Notes: generated from the letters alone by a model not told the origin. Counted from the stretch's first letter, positions 43,726-56,869 are shown. The stretch: 64,000 nucleotides of DNA from Ahaetulla prasina (GCF_028640845.1 NC_080542.1:60897064-60961063), one strand, 5' to 3'. Numbers and translations: made by a program.

Positions 43726-45650
43726 CTTAATTCTCATTGGCCAGTCTTGCCTTAGAATGTCCTCTTACATCACAATAAAAATGTAGTAGACATTAAAGTA
43801 GTTTCTTCAGCAAGTTTTGCAGGACAAGACTATATTTTGTTTCAATGTACAAAGTGCTTTTGCATTCCCATGAAAGTTTCTTATTGAAAATAATGCTCCA
43901 TCTGTCTAGAGAGTATCATGTTCATTGTTCATTTTTGTAGTCTGCTCTGGCCTATCCTATTCCCTTTGTCTTTCAATTACCTGGTGCCTTTATGGCTTCT
44001 TTCATGTTTGCTTGCCTTCCAAAATGTTCTCTCCCATAATAGTCCTAAAGTAGTTTTGTGGTCTTAATTACTTATTTTCTTTTAAGAAGGAAGCATAACA
44101 AGAATTTAGAATCACTCATGGTAATTATGGTTAAATAGATATTTTATTGTTTTTATAATTTCTACCCTGTCAATAATTCTTGTTATTATCTAATGTTCAT
44201 GATTTCTACATCTTTTAGGACAGAAATATAAATTCTTCATTCATTTTAATGCTACAATTATATTAAAATTTGTCTATGATACCTAAATAAATAATTCTCT
44301 AGACCTTGTAATGACTTGTTTTTAAAATTGCCAAAATTATTTTGGCTGTACTCAATGTTTAAATTAAATCCAGTATATTATTAAAATATTACCACTCCAC
44401 ATTCTTTAATTTGACACTTTATACATAAATAAATTCAGTTAAGTGTTGTTGTTTTTTAAAAAGCAGAAAGCACACAAAAGAAAAAAAGAAGGACAATTAG
44501 AAAATATAGTTTGTGCTGTTGTCATGCATAATAATAGATTTTTAAACATCTTGATCCACAAGAAATATTTGTACAAAGACAAGCCGTTAGGACTTACTTT
44601 GTTAAAAAGACTAAAAACGGAGACACAATGTGAATAAAATCACTTTTAAAGAATTCCAAGATTTAATTGTTGCCATGTTAAATTTACAGCAAATGTTGTT
44701 TCCTAATTATTGAATATAATTATTAATAAATGAAAATCCTCATACCTTAGTTTTCTAGTGCCTCATACATATTACTGACAACTGCTTTGATAGACTTTTC
44801 TGATTACTCAATTTAATTTTTCTTCTCTTTCTTCTTTCACAAACTTGTGATGAACCTAGTTTTAAATGTAACTACTGAGAAACTTCCCAGCCTGTAGTAA
44901 AGCTCTAATGGAAACATGTGACTGTGCTTACATAACCACTACACTACACAATCATAGACTGAAGAAACTCTGACACAGACAAACAGACACAGACATTTTC
45001 TCTTTGATTCAAGAGCACTTGACAAACTGGAATAATGGGCAGAAATCAACAAGATAAATTTCAATAATCTTAAACTGATGAACTGAAATGTCAGAATAAA
45101 GTTATGATTTTCCCAGATCTCTGGTCCCAGTTATAGAAAGTCTTTGACTTGGCACATACATTCACAAGAACTGAGAAAATTAAATATTTTTCCTATATTC
45201 AGTAATGTTTTTTCCTTTGATGAAGATGAGAACAAAGGATTTACAAAACCATTTGCCACTGTGGCATTTTTAAAGTTTCTGCTCTTAACTGAAAGATAAT
45301 AACTATTTCTCATCCATCGATTTTCCTTCCCCCAGCCCTTTCCCTTTTTTCCTGCACTACAGTGTATGACAACTATTTTCTTAAATCTGTATTCCCAGAA
45401 GATGAAGGGAACTGGAAGGAAAAATGGAATCTTTTCTCTTAATACTAACACAATTGGAAGGACATCTTTTTTCTTTATGTATTCCTTATAATTTTTTCTT
45501 TAACATAGATCCACATTTATTATTCTTTATTTTTTCTCATATATTTATTTCCTAGTATGCTTATTACAGTACAAAACACCACTAATTCTGGAAAACTAAC
45601 TCTAATAAATTTTTATAATAATAATTTTTTTGGATTATAATATGCTATTT
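43726..45650. other. No recognised feature
   Basis: Long AT-rich unique stretch with no supported exon or repeat. The 106-codon minus frame at 45131-45451 has no motif. Confidence 0.4.
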
Positions 45651-45960
45651 ACAATAATCAGTGCAATGTCAAAGAATTAGATAAGAATGGACAAATTTAT
45701 AATGCATTGGAAAAATTACAATCAGATATTGTCATGTTGCAAAAAATATATGTTCTATTTAATGAATTATGCTTTTTCTTTTTAAACCTAAGAGCTGGAT
45801 TGGACAAGCTTATATTAGTGGATACTAAAGCATCTAATGATACTAAAGCAAATATTTCATAACTGTTTCTCAAAGCTGGGTTTCTTAAACTTTTTGTTGC
45901 ATGGTCCCCTTTGGGAGCTTGATTAAACCTATGGATCCCATTTAAAATGTATAAAGTAAA

Positions 45961-46042
45961 TACACACACAAACACACACATCACCTCTTGTGTGTCTGTG
46001 TCTGTGTGTGTGTGTGTGCACGCGCGCCCGTGTGTGTGTGTC
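45961..46042. repeat. (CA)n ... (TG)n microsatellite
   Basis: A CA run, a short spacer, then TG/CG runs that form a partly self-complementary block. Confidence 0.85.
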
Positions 46043-46751
46043 TACAGTTTCTAGATCTAGTAATTGACTCTTCAGCAATCCCCCAAATTTAATAATTTTA
46101 CATTAACCAATTTGGGATACTACTTGAAAATTTCTACAGTATGTTAGGAAATAGCTTTTTTGTGAGATATATTATGAATGAAATTTCTTCTTTTTAAAAA
46201 AAACAAAAGTTTAGGCTCAACTAATATGTCAACTTTCTGGGATATGTTTAAAGCATCATTAGAGGATTCACTATTGCTTTTGCCTCAGCCCAGAAGAGTC
46301 AATGACTGTAATCTTAAACAGTTGGAAAAGAAGGTTAATTTTTTTCTTATATCATATACTCAAAAATCCACTGGTTAAACCTATCAAGATTTTATAGTAA
46401 CAAAACTGAAATGGGGCTTTTATATTAGAACAATTTAAATATTTTTATATGTATTCACCAGAAAGACTAGGAACTAGGAAAGTTATAGGCTTATTATTTG
46501 AAACACAAAAACAATTACATTTTATATTTGGCATTCAGTCCAATGCATAGATACTTACTGAGACTGAATCTACTAATTATCAGTTTTATGATTGCTTCAC
46601 TCAATTATACTCACTAGCAACTCCAGTAACTGAACAGCAAATCATCAGTTTCCCTGGGACATAATGAAATGGAAAAGATTTATCAGTATTATTATATACA
46701 ACATTTTTAGACTTATTGGCATCTACTTTGCTGAAAGTTTTCAATCAATCA

Positions 46752-46782
46752 TTTAATTTAAATTTAATTTAATTTAATTTAA

Positions 46783-46816
<34 letters not shown>

Positions 46817-46880
46817 ACACACACACATACACAAGTAACACACACACACACACACACACGTGTGTGTGTGTGTGTGTTTG
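46752..46880. repeat. Compound (TTTAA)n-(CT)n-(CA)n-(TG)n microsatellite
   Basis: Four simple repeats in series. The final (CA)n-(TG)n pair (about 46838-46877) is palindromic and meets at acgtgt. Confidence 0.95.
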
Positions 46881-48164
46881 TTAAAGTCTTAGAAAAACTC
46901 CAAAGTTATGCAAATTATTTAACTTAATGTGAATGCTAAATGTTAACTATTACATTAGGCAGGAGACCACAAAACATAGTACCATAACTCACCTATCCCA
47001 GTCTGTATTTAGAAAAATTAGACAAGCATCTGACAATAATTGCCTGGTGCTTGTTATTATGGATATTGCTGCTGATAAATTGGAATCAGCTTTTCTAATT
47101 TCATTGGAAATTAGTATGGTACAGACTGGATTATGAAGGGTGTTCTAAGAAGATATGGGCTTCATCTTCGACAAAATGATGTTTTGGACAGTCCTTTTCT
47201 ATATAAATGTAACATTCTAAATGTTATTTTTTGTTTTAAAAGTTATAATTTAAAGTCCATTGACATTCTTGCTATAGAAATTAAGATGCTCTTCCAGTCT
47301 AGATAATATAAAAATCTCTAATTTTTTATTTCATCCATTTCTTAGCATCTGCATCTATTAGGTGTGGAGATGGCACTCAATACTGAATATAAATTGCTTT
47401 AATACATGTATTATATTTTGATTCTTCTTGATATTAGTGTAATGCTCTTACCAAAATTTGTTATAATAATGCACAATGTGATTTACATTTGAATTATATC
47501 ATTAACTGGAATAAGTTGAATTTGCTCCCTTTGGGGTCTGCTATATTTACTGATTACAATTTGAACAGATTCTGGGTTTATGTCTTTCTCAAAATCTATC
47601 ATAATACATAGAATTAAAAATGTCTAAATATATTGATGCAATTTCAGTAGATATAAATCAGTGGTTAAAGCACCTATTAAATCTTTAGGGCAACATTAAT
47701 GCTATAAAATGAATATTACATTATTATAAGAGGGATTCTAATTTTAATTCCTATTAGATATAAAAGGAAAGTAATAACAAAATTTTATGGCAGGCCCTAG
47801 GATATAATTGGTTAAAATGTTGAGGGTGGCTTTAACCTACTAGCTTTTCAATTGCAGCATTTTAATAACAATATTTTGGGGGAATGAGATTTTTTTTTAT
47901 GGGACCACCCTCTGGACCCATTTGGAGAGCAAATGTGCAACATGTCTGATACCTTTTTAGACTTTAGATATACTAATCTGGGATCTTCATTTTCCACCTT
48001 GAAAATTTGACAGGCACAGTGGAATTTGAAAATATTGGAGATATTTTATAGAACTATTTGGGCTAAATAAAAATTGAACACATCAGATCAATTGATCTCT
48101 AAGGTTTATGAGAAATTACGTGGTACTTACCTTGGGAATATATACCACTGAAACATGACCCAAG

Positions 48165-48224
48165 CCAAATTACCACTACCTGTTCACCTGAACCGATGCA
48201 AACTGATAGAAACCCACCACTGGT
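48165..48224. mobile_element. Miniature element fragment ('...GAAACCCACCACTG' end)
   Basis: The string tgatagaaacccaccactg matches the right end of the family at 42671. The left part is missing. Confidence 0.5.
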
Positions 48225-48550
48225 CCAGAGAGTAAGAAATGTGAAATACATTTATGACCTAAAAATGAGATTAATTCATTAGAAAATATTATTTTATCTT
48301 TATTGGGCCTCTTGAAAAATAAATTAAAAGGTGACAGATATTGGATTCCTTATGTTATATTCTAACAAATTTATAACTCATGGGATTGGGTTTTGCTCAC
48401 TATAGCCTTATTTTGATTTCAGTTTGCTCCATATGTTAATACGATCTTGGAGAGAAATATTAACTCTCAGAATATAAACTTGAAATTAACTATTAAAAAG
48501 AAACATGGAAAATAGAAAAGATAAAAATTACTTTTATCTCCAAAAGTCAT

Positions 48551-50059
48551 TAGATAAACAAGCAATGCTATTCACATAGTATTCAATGAGATACAGCTTT
48601 TTCATTTTTTTTTCTCCCAATCTTGCTTGGAATTAAATTGATTCAAATCATGTATCTCAAAAACATCTGGTGAAATCAGGTTGTTTTCACAGTTGCCAAA
48701 TGAAATCCTTCTTATTGCTGCTGCTGCTATTACTATTATTAACAATCAAAAGGGCTGAACAAGAATAACAGTTATTATACACTCTTGCTAATTAGAGTGG
48801 GCTCTGTCAGCACTGTAATATTTTATAACTGCATAAAAGTAGTTCAAGTTCAGTTTCAGGCTCCCATTTTCTCCCAACAGTTAAACAACAAGCTATTAAG
48901 CCTCTTTTTGGCAGCACTATTTGTTACAGGACAGATATAACAGAGCAAATAAGCAGCTTGGAATCTTGCTGCACTTAATTCAGCAATTATCTTTGCCGAT
49001 AAATCAGCCTCCCATTAGCCTTTCATATGAAACTTTGCCCAGTTTTTGTTTCCAACCCAGTTTTTTTTTTAAAAAAATTAACCACTAACTTAGTGATTCT
49101 CTACTACCCAGTTTGTCTGAATTATCGTTAATTTTAAAGTACCGGTATGTGTTCTATATTTTTGAACCATAACATCAGTTCAGAAATGTATAATTTTTTC
49201 CTATGAAAGTATTACCTTAAAAAAAAATAGCTATTATGTGATGTCCTCCACGCTGAGAGAAGCATACCTAAAAGTAGGATCTAAAACTGTGATTTATTTC
49301 AAAAGAAATGCAGCAAAGGTAACTCTAATACTCCTTTAGGCAACTCCTGCATTCTGATGAATGAAAATTCTTCCAGCATTTGTTGGTTTCAGGAAAGGAA
49401 ATTTCTTGCACACATATCCTTTCTTTGTTGCCTTCTTCAGCAGATTAATTCCAAAAGGCACATTGATCAAAGCTACTGAACCCATTTTGGTTTGCCAAAA
49501 CAGTGTAGATAAAAGGAGCCTTATTGTAATAACCACTTATTTTACTCAATGTTAAATGCTATGTTGGTTTAAGTTCCAACTAATGCCCTCTTCTTGGTAT
49601 AAGCAAAAGGTTTAACATGCCAAAATGTGTGTACTTTTAAAATGTTCAGTTTTAAACAGCCTTGGTAATTTATCAAGCGCCACTGAGAGGAAAGGAAGAC
49701 ATTGGATAAACAATGGAAAAGTTGTAGTCAAAAGGTATTGGAGAGGCAACAGTTTTCAAATTGTCAAGTAGATAATTTCATAATTATCAATTTCAATCAC
49801 GGCTATGCTTCATAATTCAGATGCTAACAAATATAGGCAATACAAGAGTTGTGTCTTGCTTTGTTTACCTGGATGAATGGGCAGATGTCAATGATATGAC
49901 ATCTGATATCTTAGATATTGCTTCATTCAAAACTAATCAATCACTCTACAGGTGTTTTCCTCTGCTATCTGAGCAATAGGAATCCAGAGTTGCTGGGAGT
50001 TAGGCAGCATATCATTTAGTAAATTATTTCATATTAATCAGCCAACGTTCAGACTGGAT
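48551..50059. other. Unique sequence; possible conserved non-coding element at 48600-49060
   Basis: No gene or repeat recognised. 48600-49060 is complex, AT-rich sequence with homeodomain-like ctaattag and tgctgctgctattactatta. It could be an enhancer, with no direct support. Confidence 0.25.
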
Positions 50060-50640
50060 TTGACATTTTTGTCCGCCTATTGATTCTTCCCAAGAATCAG
50101 GGAAAGGCAGATGTAGATGTTTGACTGAAGTAGAGGTATCATTGCAGGATGTAACCTGTTTCGAGTAAAGCTGCCTTTGCAATTGATGGTGAATTTGTTA
50201 ATGCCAATGGTGTTCAAATGGTGCTCCAGTTGTCTTGAGATTGCATCCAAAGTGCTTCTGACTATTAGTATTGCCTCTGCCTTGTTTTGCCAGACTTATG
50301 ATATTTCAATTTGCAGGTCTGTTATCTTCTCCAGTTCTTTCTCTTCTATTTTGTTGTACTGCCATGTCTACTATACAGATGTTTTGGTCTTTCTTATCAA
50401 CAATTATTAAGTCTGGGGTGTTATGTGGCAGGTGGCTGTTTGTTTGCAGTCTAAACTCCCAGAATACTTTAACTTCTTCGTTTTCTATTACTTCCTCTAT
50501 TTTATAGTCCTACCCTCTTGTTTGCAGGTGAAAAGTATTTCTTGTTGATCTTGTAATGCACCATTATTGTTATTTTGTCATGCCATTGTTTGCAGTCAGT
50601 GTAACTATGTGGTCCATTGTTTCTTAAGCTTCTTTGCGGA
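50060..50640 (-). mobile_element. Non-LTR retrotransposon fragment, clade unassigned, copy B
   Basis: Matches copy A at 27530-28075 at many points. The minus strand reads HLPHNTPDLIIVDKKDQNIC, then IVDMAV, TDLQIEIS and QLEHHLNTIGINKFTI with frame breaks. This resembles the C-terminal module of a vertebrate LINE with the order IVD-DMA-LQIEI-GIxK. Confidence 0.5.
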
Positions 50641-50919
50641 GGCAGCATTTTGTTTCTGATTTTTCAATTCTGGCTTTATATACATTTCTTCTTAGGCATA
50701 CCTAAGGCATACTTTGTGGAGCCAGAATTAGCACCTCTATCCCTTTCTTCAATTTTCTTGCTCAGGGGCATTACCAGATATTATTATTTGCTTTGCCTGC
50801 TTTTTTTTTTATGTAGTGACCATGTAATATTTTGCCTTGCCATATCTCTTTTCTATTCTTCATTTGGTCTTTCTTGTAGGCAAGTTCGCTATTTCCATCA
50901 GTTAGCAAGTCCTCCAAAC

Positions 50920-51030
50920 CAGGGGTCTCCAACCTTGTCAACATTAAGATTTGTGGACTTCAACTCCCAGACTTCAATTCTGGGAGTTGAAGTCCACAAG
51001 TCTTAAAGTTGACAAGATTGGAGACCCCTG
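50920..51030. mobile_element. Hairpin hAT-type miniature element, copy 3 (111 bp)
   Basis: CAGGGGTCTCCAACCTTGTC to GACAAGATTGGAGACCCCTG; the arms meet around cccagacttcaattctggg. Flanks ctccaaac / ctctaaac match at 7 of 8. Confidence 0.93.
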
Positions 51031-51183
51031 CTCTAAACTGTAGCTTCAGAGTATATCTTCTTCACTCTATTTCAGATGTAATGTACTTCCTATGCTCTTT
51101 TCTCTTATTCAGGTGCCTGGTGTACCATTTGAGTGCACCTATTCTCTGTGGTAACTCTGTTAACATTGCTTTGCGGGTGAAGA

Positions 51184-51242
51184 TCATTCATTCATTCATT
51201 CATTCATTCATTCATTCATTCATTCATTCATTCTCTTCATTC
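51184..51242. repeat. (ATTC)n microsatellite
   Basis: About 12 uninterrupted ATTC units with a short imperfect extension. Confidence 0.95.
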
Positions 51243-52559
51243 ATTTGTGCTTATTATTCATGTAAAATTTATGTGGCCAGATCCCTTTTTGGTATCTGGT
51301 TAGCCACCATTGTGCTATTATTTCTCTAAGGGGCTGGATATTGCCCTGCTGTGCTAGTGATCTATGAATAGCAGTAGCGAGCTCAGTCAGCAGTTTTCTA
51401 AGTGCCTCAACTAAGTAAATCTATAGCAAGGCTCCAATAACAAAACTGTAGAAGCAATGGGATAGTGTGATATGGAAATAGGACTGGACTGGTTCCTGTT
51501 GCCTCCTGAACAAAGCATGGAAGAAATTTGGAAGACAGCACTTACATAAAACAAAGCAATTGACACCTTAAATAAAAATGTCCCTTAATGAAAGTGATCT
51601 TTTAAAACTTTTTTTCAATAAAGATTATAACAAATGAGGATCTAGGAAGGTCAGGATCTGACAGCATGGCTCACTTGTTCTTGCTGTAGTGCTATATTTT
51701 TCCTGCCAGTTAGTGATATGCAGAAGGGGATGATCTTCAAAGGCTAAGATATCAACCAAATGCAAAAAGAAAACCACCACCAACAACAACAAAAACGGTT
51801 TAAGTTAAGGTCTCAAAAGATATATATGCTTTTTTTTGTTGAGGAATTTTTCTCCCACTTTACACATCAGCACCTTATCTGGTAAATCTGCCTTAAAAAA
51901 AATAGAGCTGTAGCAGATTTCTGCAGCAATCCTTCTAATCTTTAAACTAAAAGGTGCACTGTTAATATCGGTTTATTAATATTAAGAGGAGGCATTGTTA
52001 TAGATGATTATATAAGTCTATTTTACATCTGCTAAAGGCACAAATATTTTGCTTAAAAAAGATAAAATATGCAGTTATTTTATAAAGCATCAAAGGAAAA
52101 CCCTGTAGAAGTACTTATATCAAGATACAAGAATTACAGATATGCTTATGCTTGTATCTTAGTAATGAATTACTATTTTTCAAATGCTGTAAATAATTTA
52201 TTCTCATCCTTATTTCCCCTTCATAAACATTGTGGGCGTTCTTAGAAGGCCATATAATAATTTTTTCTGATTCAGAAAATACAGAAGTCATATGTCATTT
52301 CTTTTCATTGCTGGCATCATCCTTAAAAGTGATGCCAGAAAATGAAATATCGATTCATTCCAGACAGGAATTGTTAGCAATGTTACAATCTAGTTCTTCC
52401 TTTCTTCCTTCCCCCCCCCCCCCCACGCCCTTGATTTCCAGAAAATGAAAACTGATTAGCTCAGCACTTTTTGCAAAGAGCTAGCTTGCTTTATCTTAAG
52501 TACTCAAAGCAACCTAATATCTTTGCAGCTGTTTGGTAGAATTCAAACACAGTCTCATG
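51243..52559. other. No recognised gene; poly(C) tract at 52411-52425
   Basis: AT-rich unique sequence; the C15 tract is the only clear simple repeat. Confidence 0.4.
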
Positions 52560-53030
52560 TCAGGTCCCTATCGTGATACTGACACTTAGGGGTGGGAGGC
52601 TGGATCATTTATTCACTTATTACCCTCTTCCTTTTCCTACATATCCTGTAATCCCTTAGTTTATAACTTTAGCTCTGACATCTATCTGCCCTGTGCTTTG
52701 ATTTACCTTTGGGGAATGGGGGTGGGGTGGTGGTGGAGGAGGACTATCTGTTTTGTCTCAGTACTGAAGCCTCCTAAAAGAAGTGCATGGGGAAAATTCC
52801 TTAACTCCTTCCCAGGATGACCATCTTCACAACATCTTCATGCCTGTGGATTGGCTCATTCAACCATCTGACTGAAGGGAGGGGTTTCTAACTCGTTTAT
52901 CCTAACAGAATTGCCTAAGGAGACCTTAGAGCCCGCTTTGCTTTTGTCTTGCAAACACTCCCTTTCAATAAAAGGTTTGTTTTGAAATGCTGCTGTCTCA
53001 AGAGTCTGCACTTTCTTGCATGGGGAGGAG
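52560..53030 (+). mobile_element. Possible LTR (retroviral type)
   Basis: The right part has ctttcaataaaaggtttg followed by ctgctgtctcaagagtctgc and ttcttgca. This is a poly(A) signal and R/U5-like end similar to vertebrate retroviral LTRs. The sequence tgtcaggtccctatcgtgat at 52558 could be the left end. No target duplication was found, and the partner LTR and internal genes are absent. Confidence 0.4.
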
Positions 53031-55080
53031 AGGCAGGACTTTATACACAGTTTCTACCTTTAGAATACTCAGACAAATTAAAATTCCCTGAATGTTTGGA
53101 GAGAAAAATGGTTCAATCAACTAACTAAACAAGGAAAGAGAAAACCAGTGCACCTGGATTCCCCTCGCCCTCAGTTGAGAAGAAAATGAAATAATGCCAC
53201 CACAAGCTGTAAAACATTTGAATAGAATGAGAAAAAAATTGTTACCATGGTCAGGTAATCTTCATCCACATTTTATGAAAGAGATTTTGTTCCTATTTTC
53301 TTAAAACAAGTGCTAAAACTAATTCATGTGGTATTTGCCTCTATCAGAGGCTGACTAAAGAAACTTTGTTTCAAGGGACCTTGCCAAAAATAAAGCTGAG
53401 TTGTTTACTTATTGATGGAGAAGAAGCTAATGTTTTCAATGAGCAAAGAAAGGATGCAAAGCAGTAGTTTTGCATGGCAAATAAGAGCACGGACAGGTCA
53501 GAGGTGATTTCTTTTGCCAGTCTGACTGTGTTATGCCTACATTAAGCATAAGATCCCAAAACGTCAGAACCTAAAATTGGCATTGCAGCCAGAGAGACTT
53601 GGTTTACATCCCATAAGAACAGAATGTGCAACTTAGCATATTTGACAGGACATCCTACAAAGGATTCCAAGGAGAAGTGAAGAGATTCTTAAAAAACAAC
53701 AACATAAAACCACCCAACTTAAGTGAAAAGAGAAATATGAAAATAAAATCTGTATAAGCATAATCTGCAGTGAGCACTGTGTATGCTCTGGGACAAAAAA
53801 TAAAGACAACCCAGCTGAGACATATTTCCAAAAGCTGTATAATGAATCTGCCTGGGTTTGGCTCAACATGTTGGTTACATCTGACTGTGGTTTCTAAACA
53901 TTTTAAGTAGGTCCTATGTCAGGCTGAAGTATGATATAACTACAATTTATTAAATACATTACAATAAATAAACTATAATAATTTTCTAAATATATTGCAA
54001 TTGTCCAGGAACAAAATACTAAGCCAAAATCCAGGGTTTATAAACCAAAGTGATGAATTCATGCAGTGTAATAAGCCAACATCGAACCAACCATATAATA
54101 CTTTGCATGCCATGTAATTCCACTTACGTGCACTTAAAGTTAGTATGATTTATAAGACTAGTCAATTGTGGTTGATTCAACAAACCCACCTTAGCACAAT
54201 GTGAGAATTTAGCTGTTGAAAACTTTAAGCTAGTTTTATAAACTTTGGACCAGAAACATTAGAAAAACAGTAACCAAGACAATTCTATTTAACCCACTCC
54301 ACTTATATATGACGTCTCATAGTTGGGGAAAAAGGTTTAGGTATTATGATCAGTTAAGACAAACTTGTAGCTGACAGGCTAAATATTAAACTAGGTGGGG
54401 AGTTTTGAATCTCCCCACCTCCTTATTTCATTTGCTGGGGAAAAATCAATACTGTTTAGGCTCCAGCTATAACACATCATTAGCTACACTTGTATATATT
54501 TATTGGTGTGTTGAAGAACAATGCAAAAATGACCTTTTGAAAAATACCCATACCTGCAGTGAACTTGCTTTGGCAGAATAATCATTGCAATGCACCATTA
54601 CCCTATAGATTTTTTGGCTAGTTCATTAGCAGCAACATCTGTTATTCAAGAGTGTCGCTCCACACTTCCATTTTTCACAATATATTATTCCCCATACATT
54701 TATGCTAATAGTGAATATGCTCTTGAATTTAAATCAGATGATGTAACTAATTGAAACAATTTATTATGCAGATCAGTTTCTGGTTTCATGTTTGTGTTCA
54801 AGTGTTGTGAGAAACCAGATTTCTTCTAAGGCAAATACTATATAGCTGATTACTGATTTACTAGTAGAGGTTTGCAACCAAATGTTTGCTTGTTCATTAA
54901 ATTTTAAAATGTGGACTTAGCTACTAGTTCTTCACTCCTGCAGTTCAGTCAATTTTACAATTTTCCTGTCTAGCAATTCTATAACTCATATACCTTCTGA
55001 TCTTTTTTGAAGACTTTTGTTTCTCTAGCCAACTGGTAACCCATATTTGTGGGGTTCTTAGCGCTTTCTGAGCTTGGTTG
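53031..55080. other. No recognised feature
   Basis: Long unique AT-rich stretch without a supported gene, RNA or repeat. Confidence 0.4.
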
Positions 55081-55083
55081 TAG

Positions 55084-55319
55084 CAATAGCACTTAGACTT
55101 ATATACTGCTTCGTAGTGGCTTAAAACCTTCTCTACGTGGTTTACAGAGTCAGCATATTGCCCCCAATAGTCTGGATCCTCATTTTACCAACCTTGGAAG
55201 GACGGAAGGCTGAGTCAGTTTTGAGCCTGGTGAAATTCAATCTGCCAAGCTGGCAGCCGGTGATCAGCAGAAATAGCCTGCAATACTGCACTCTAACCAC
55301 TGCACCACCACGGCTCTTA
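55084..55319 (-). mobile_element. tRNA-derived SINE, copy 3
   Basis: On the minus strand: aagagccgtggtggtgcagt (head), ggctgccagcttggcagatt, gactcagccttccgtccttc, aatgaggatccagactattg, then the tail gctattgctac. Same family as 39245. Confidence 0.88.
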
Positions 55320-55339
55320 ATAATGGAATAAAAGTAACA

Positions 55340-55430
55340 ATAACATGGGAAATGGGATTGAACTGCTGGCAATTGGCAGAATTAGCCTGCAATACGCATT
55401 CTCACCACTGCACTACCACAGTATTAGATG
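55340..55430 (-). mobile_element. SINE head fragment next to SINE copy 3
   Basis: Minus strand: tggtagtgcagtggtgagaa, gcaggctaattctgccaatt, gcagttcaatccc. This repeats only the head of the same SINE. Confidence 0.75.
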
Positions 55431-55498
55431 TTCTTTGGAATGATTCATGCTAGACTGTCTACTCTCTAAGTAGCTGCTAAGACCATTCATGCTCTATT

Positions 55499-56065
55499 CC
55501 TGTGATGGCGAACATATGGCACGCATGCCACAGGTGGCACGCAGAGTCCTCTCTGCGGGCACACAAGCTGTTGCCCCAGCCCAGCTCCATTGCGCATGCA
55601 TGCCACTGGCCAGCTGATCTTTAAGTCTCTACTGTGCATGTGTGGGGGACGGGGTGCATGCAGGAGATGCGTGTGCATGCATGGGGGGCTGGGCCCATGT
55701 GCGGGGGTGCAGGTTGGTGCAGGAAGCTTTCCAGACCCAAACATGGTGTGGAGGGGCTTCATGCAGCACCCCTGTGCCCCATTTTGGCTTCCAGGTTGGT
55801 GTAGGAGGCTTTCCATGCCCAAAATGTGGTGCAGAGGGGCCTCACGCACCTCCGTGCCCTGTTTTAGCTTCCAGGTTGGTGCAGAAGGCTTTCCAGGCCC
55901 AAAATGGGGGGCGGGGTGCATGCATGGGGGGCCGGGCTCATGCATAGGGGATGCCCATGCATGCACTGGGGATGCTCGCATTGCATTTTGGGAGTTCAGG
56001 CACGCATGTGTGCATTTGTGCTTGCGTGCTTTGGGCACTTGGCACCAAAAAGGTTAACCATCAGT
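55499..56065. mobile_element. GC-rich hAT-type element (567 bp) with internal tandem repeat
   Basis: Left end cctgtgatggcgaac and right end gttaaccatcagt are imperfect inverted repeats. Identical flanks gctctatt at 55491-55498 and 56066-56073. A unit of about 80 bp (aggttggtgcaggaagcttt...) starts at 55711, 55793 and 55873. The 183- and 155-codon frames on opposite strands follow from the repeat and high GC. Confidence 0.9.
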
Positions 56066-56073
56066 GCTCTATT

Positions 56074-56869
56074 TTATCACAAGCAAAAGAACTGCTGCTC
56101 TGCTGGATTAGGGTAAAATTTACCAGCATTTACAGCCAGCAGAAAGTTTGCCATCTCCCGTTTGTCCTGAAATTTTAGTGTCTAGCTGCCTTGGTATATG
56201 GAGGTGCCATTTTGTTATCATGATGAGCATAATTGAGATATTTGTATTCCACAATCTTCTCAAAAATATCTAAGTTGGTAGCTTTGGAGTATGAAAATAA
56301 AACTTACAGCTTTTTACTCAGAATTGGGTATTCAAATGCAAAAAATTCCAAGTATCATCTCATATATCAGCAGCTGCTCTTCATGAAGAAGAGATATACA
56401 TGGTTGATCTGACAAACACCTATGTCTCTATCCAACTGCTATTTTGTTGCTGTTTAGAAAAATCTAATATTGATTGTACTATATAGGATTTGGTATTAAT
56501 TCCTTTAAAATTATTGTCCGTAAAGCTGCAGTTGCTTTCTGAACATATTCAAAAGATTGATCTCTTAATGCATTTCTCCAGTTCAGGTACCAGTTAAGCC
56601 ACAATATGTAGCCAAATTACAGTATGCGTTCCCCAACCAATAGAAAGAATAATGGCACATTAATCCATTCTATAATCCTTCCTAATGCAGTGATAAAGCT
56701 TAGACCTATTAAATTAAGGTGACTCATCTTCATTCTGTGTCATTTGATTCAGAGCCTGTATAGCAGCTGGAACATCCCTGGTTAAGGATGGTGCTGTATT
56801 CAGTAAATCAACTATTTTTTTCAAAACATTTTCTAATGTTCATTCCTGAATTTATAATATTGATCCCAT
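56074..56869. other. No recognised feature
   Basis: AT-rich unique sequence. Confidence 0.4.

Larger units (their letters stand above)
45655..48550 (+). mobile_element. Old, degenerate L1 LINE
   Basis: L1 ORF2 motifs in order. At 45690 is ALEKLQSDIVMLQK, from the endonuclease. Near 46980-47140 is SQSVFRKIRQASDNNCLVLV followed by ADKLESAF, like the reverse-transcriptase GRQTSDNI...DAEKAFD region. Near 47825 is GGFNLLAFQLQHFNNNILG, like L1 GGLGLPN. After about 48020 it reads LNTSDQLISKVYEKLR. Many stops; ancient. Ends are approximate. Confidence 0.6.

Noticed and set aside
55487..56057. 183-codon (minus) and 155-codon (plus) open frames
   Set aside because: Both lie in a GC-rich tandem-repeat transposon; His/Pro/Gly-rich translations on both strands are by-products of the repeat.
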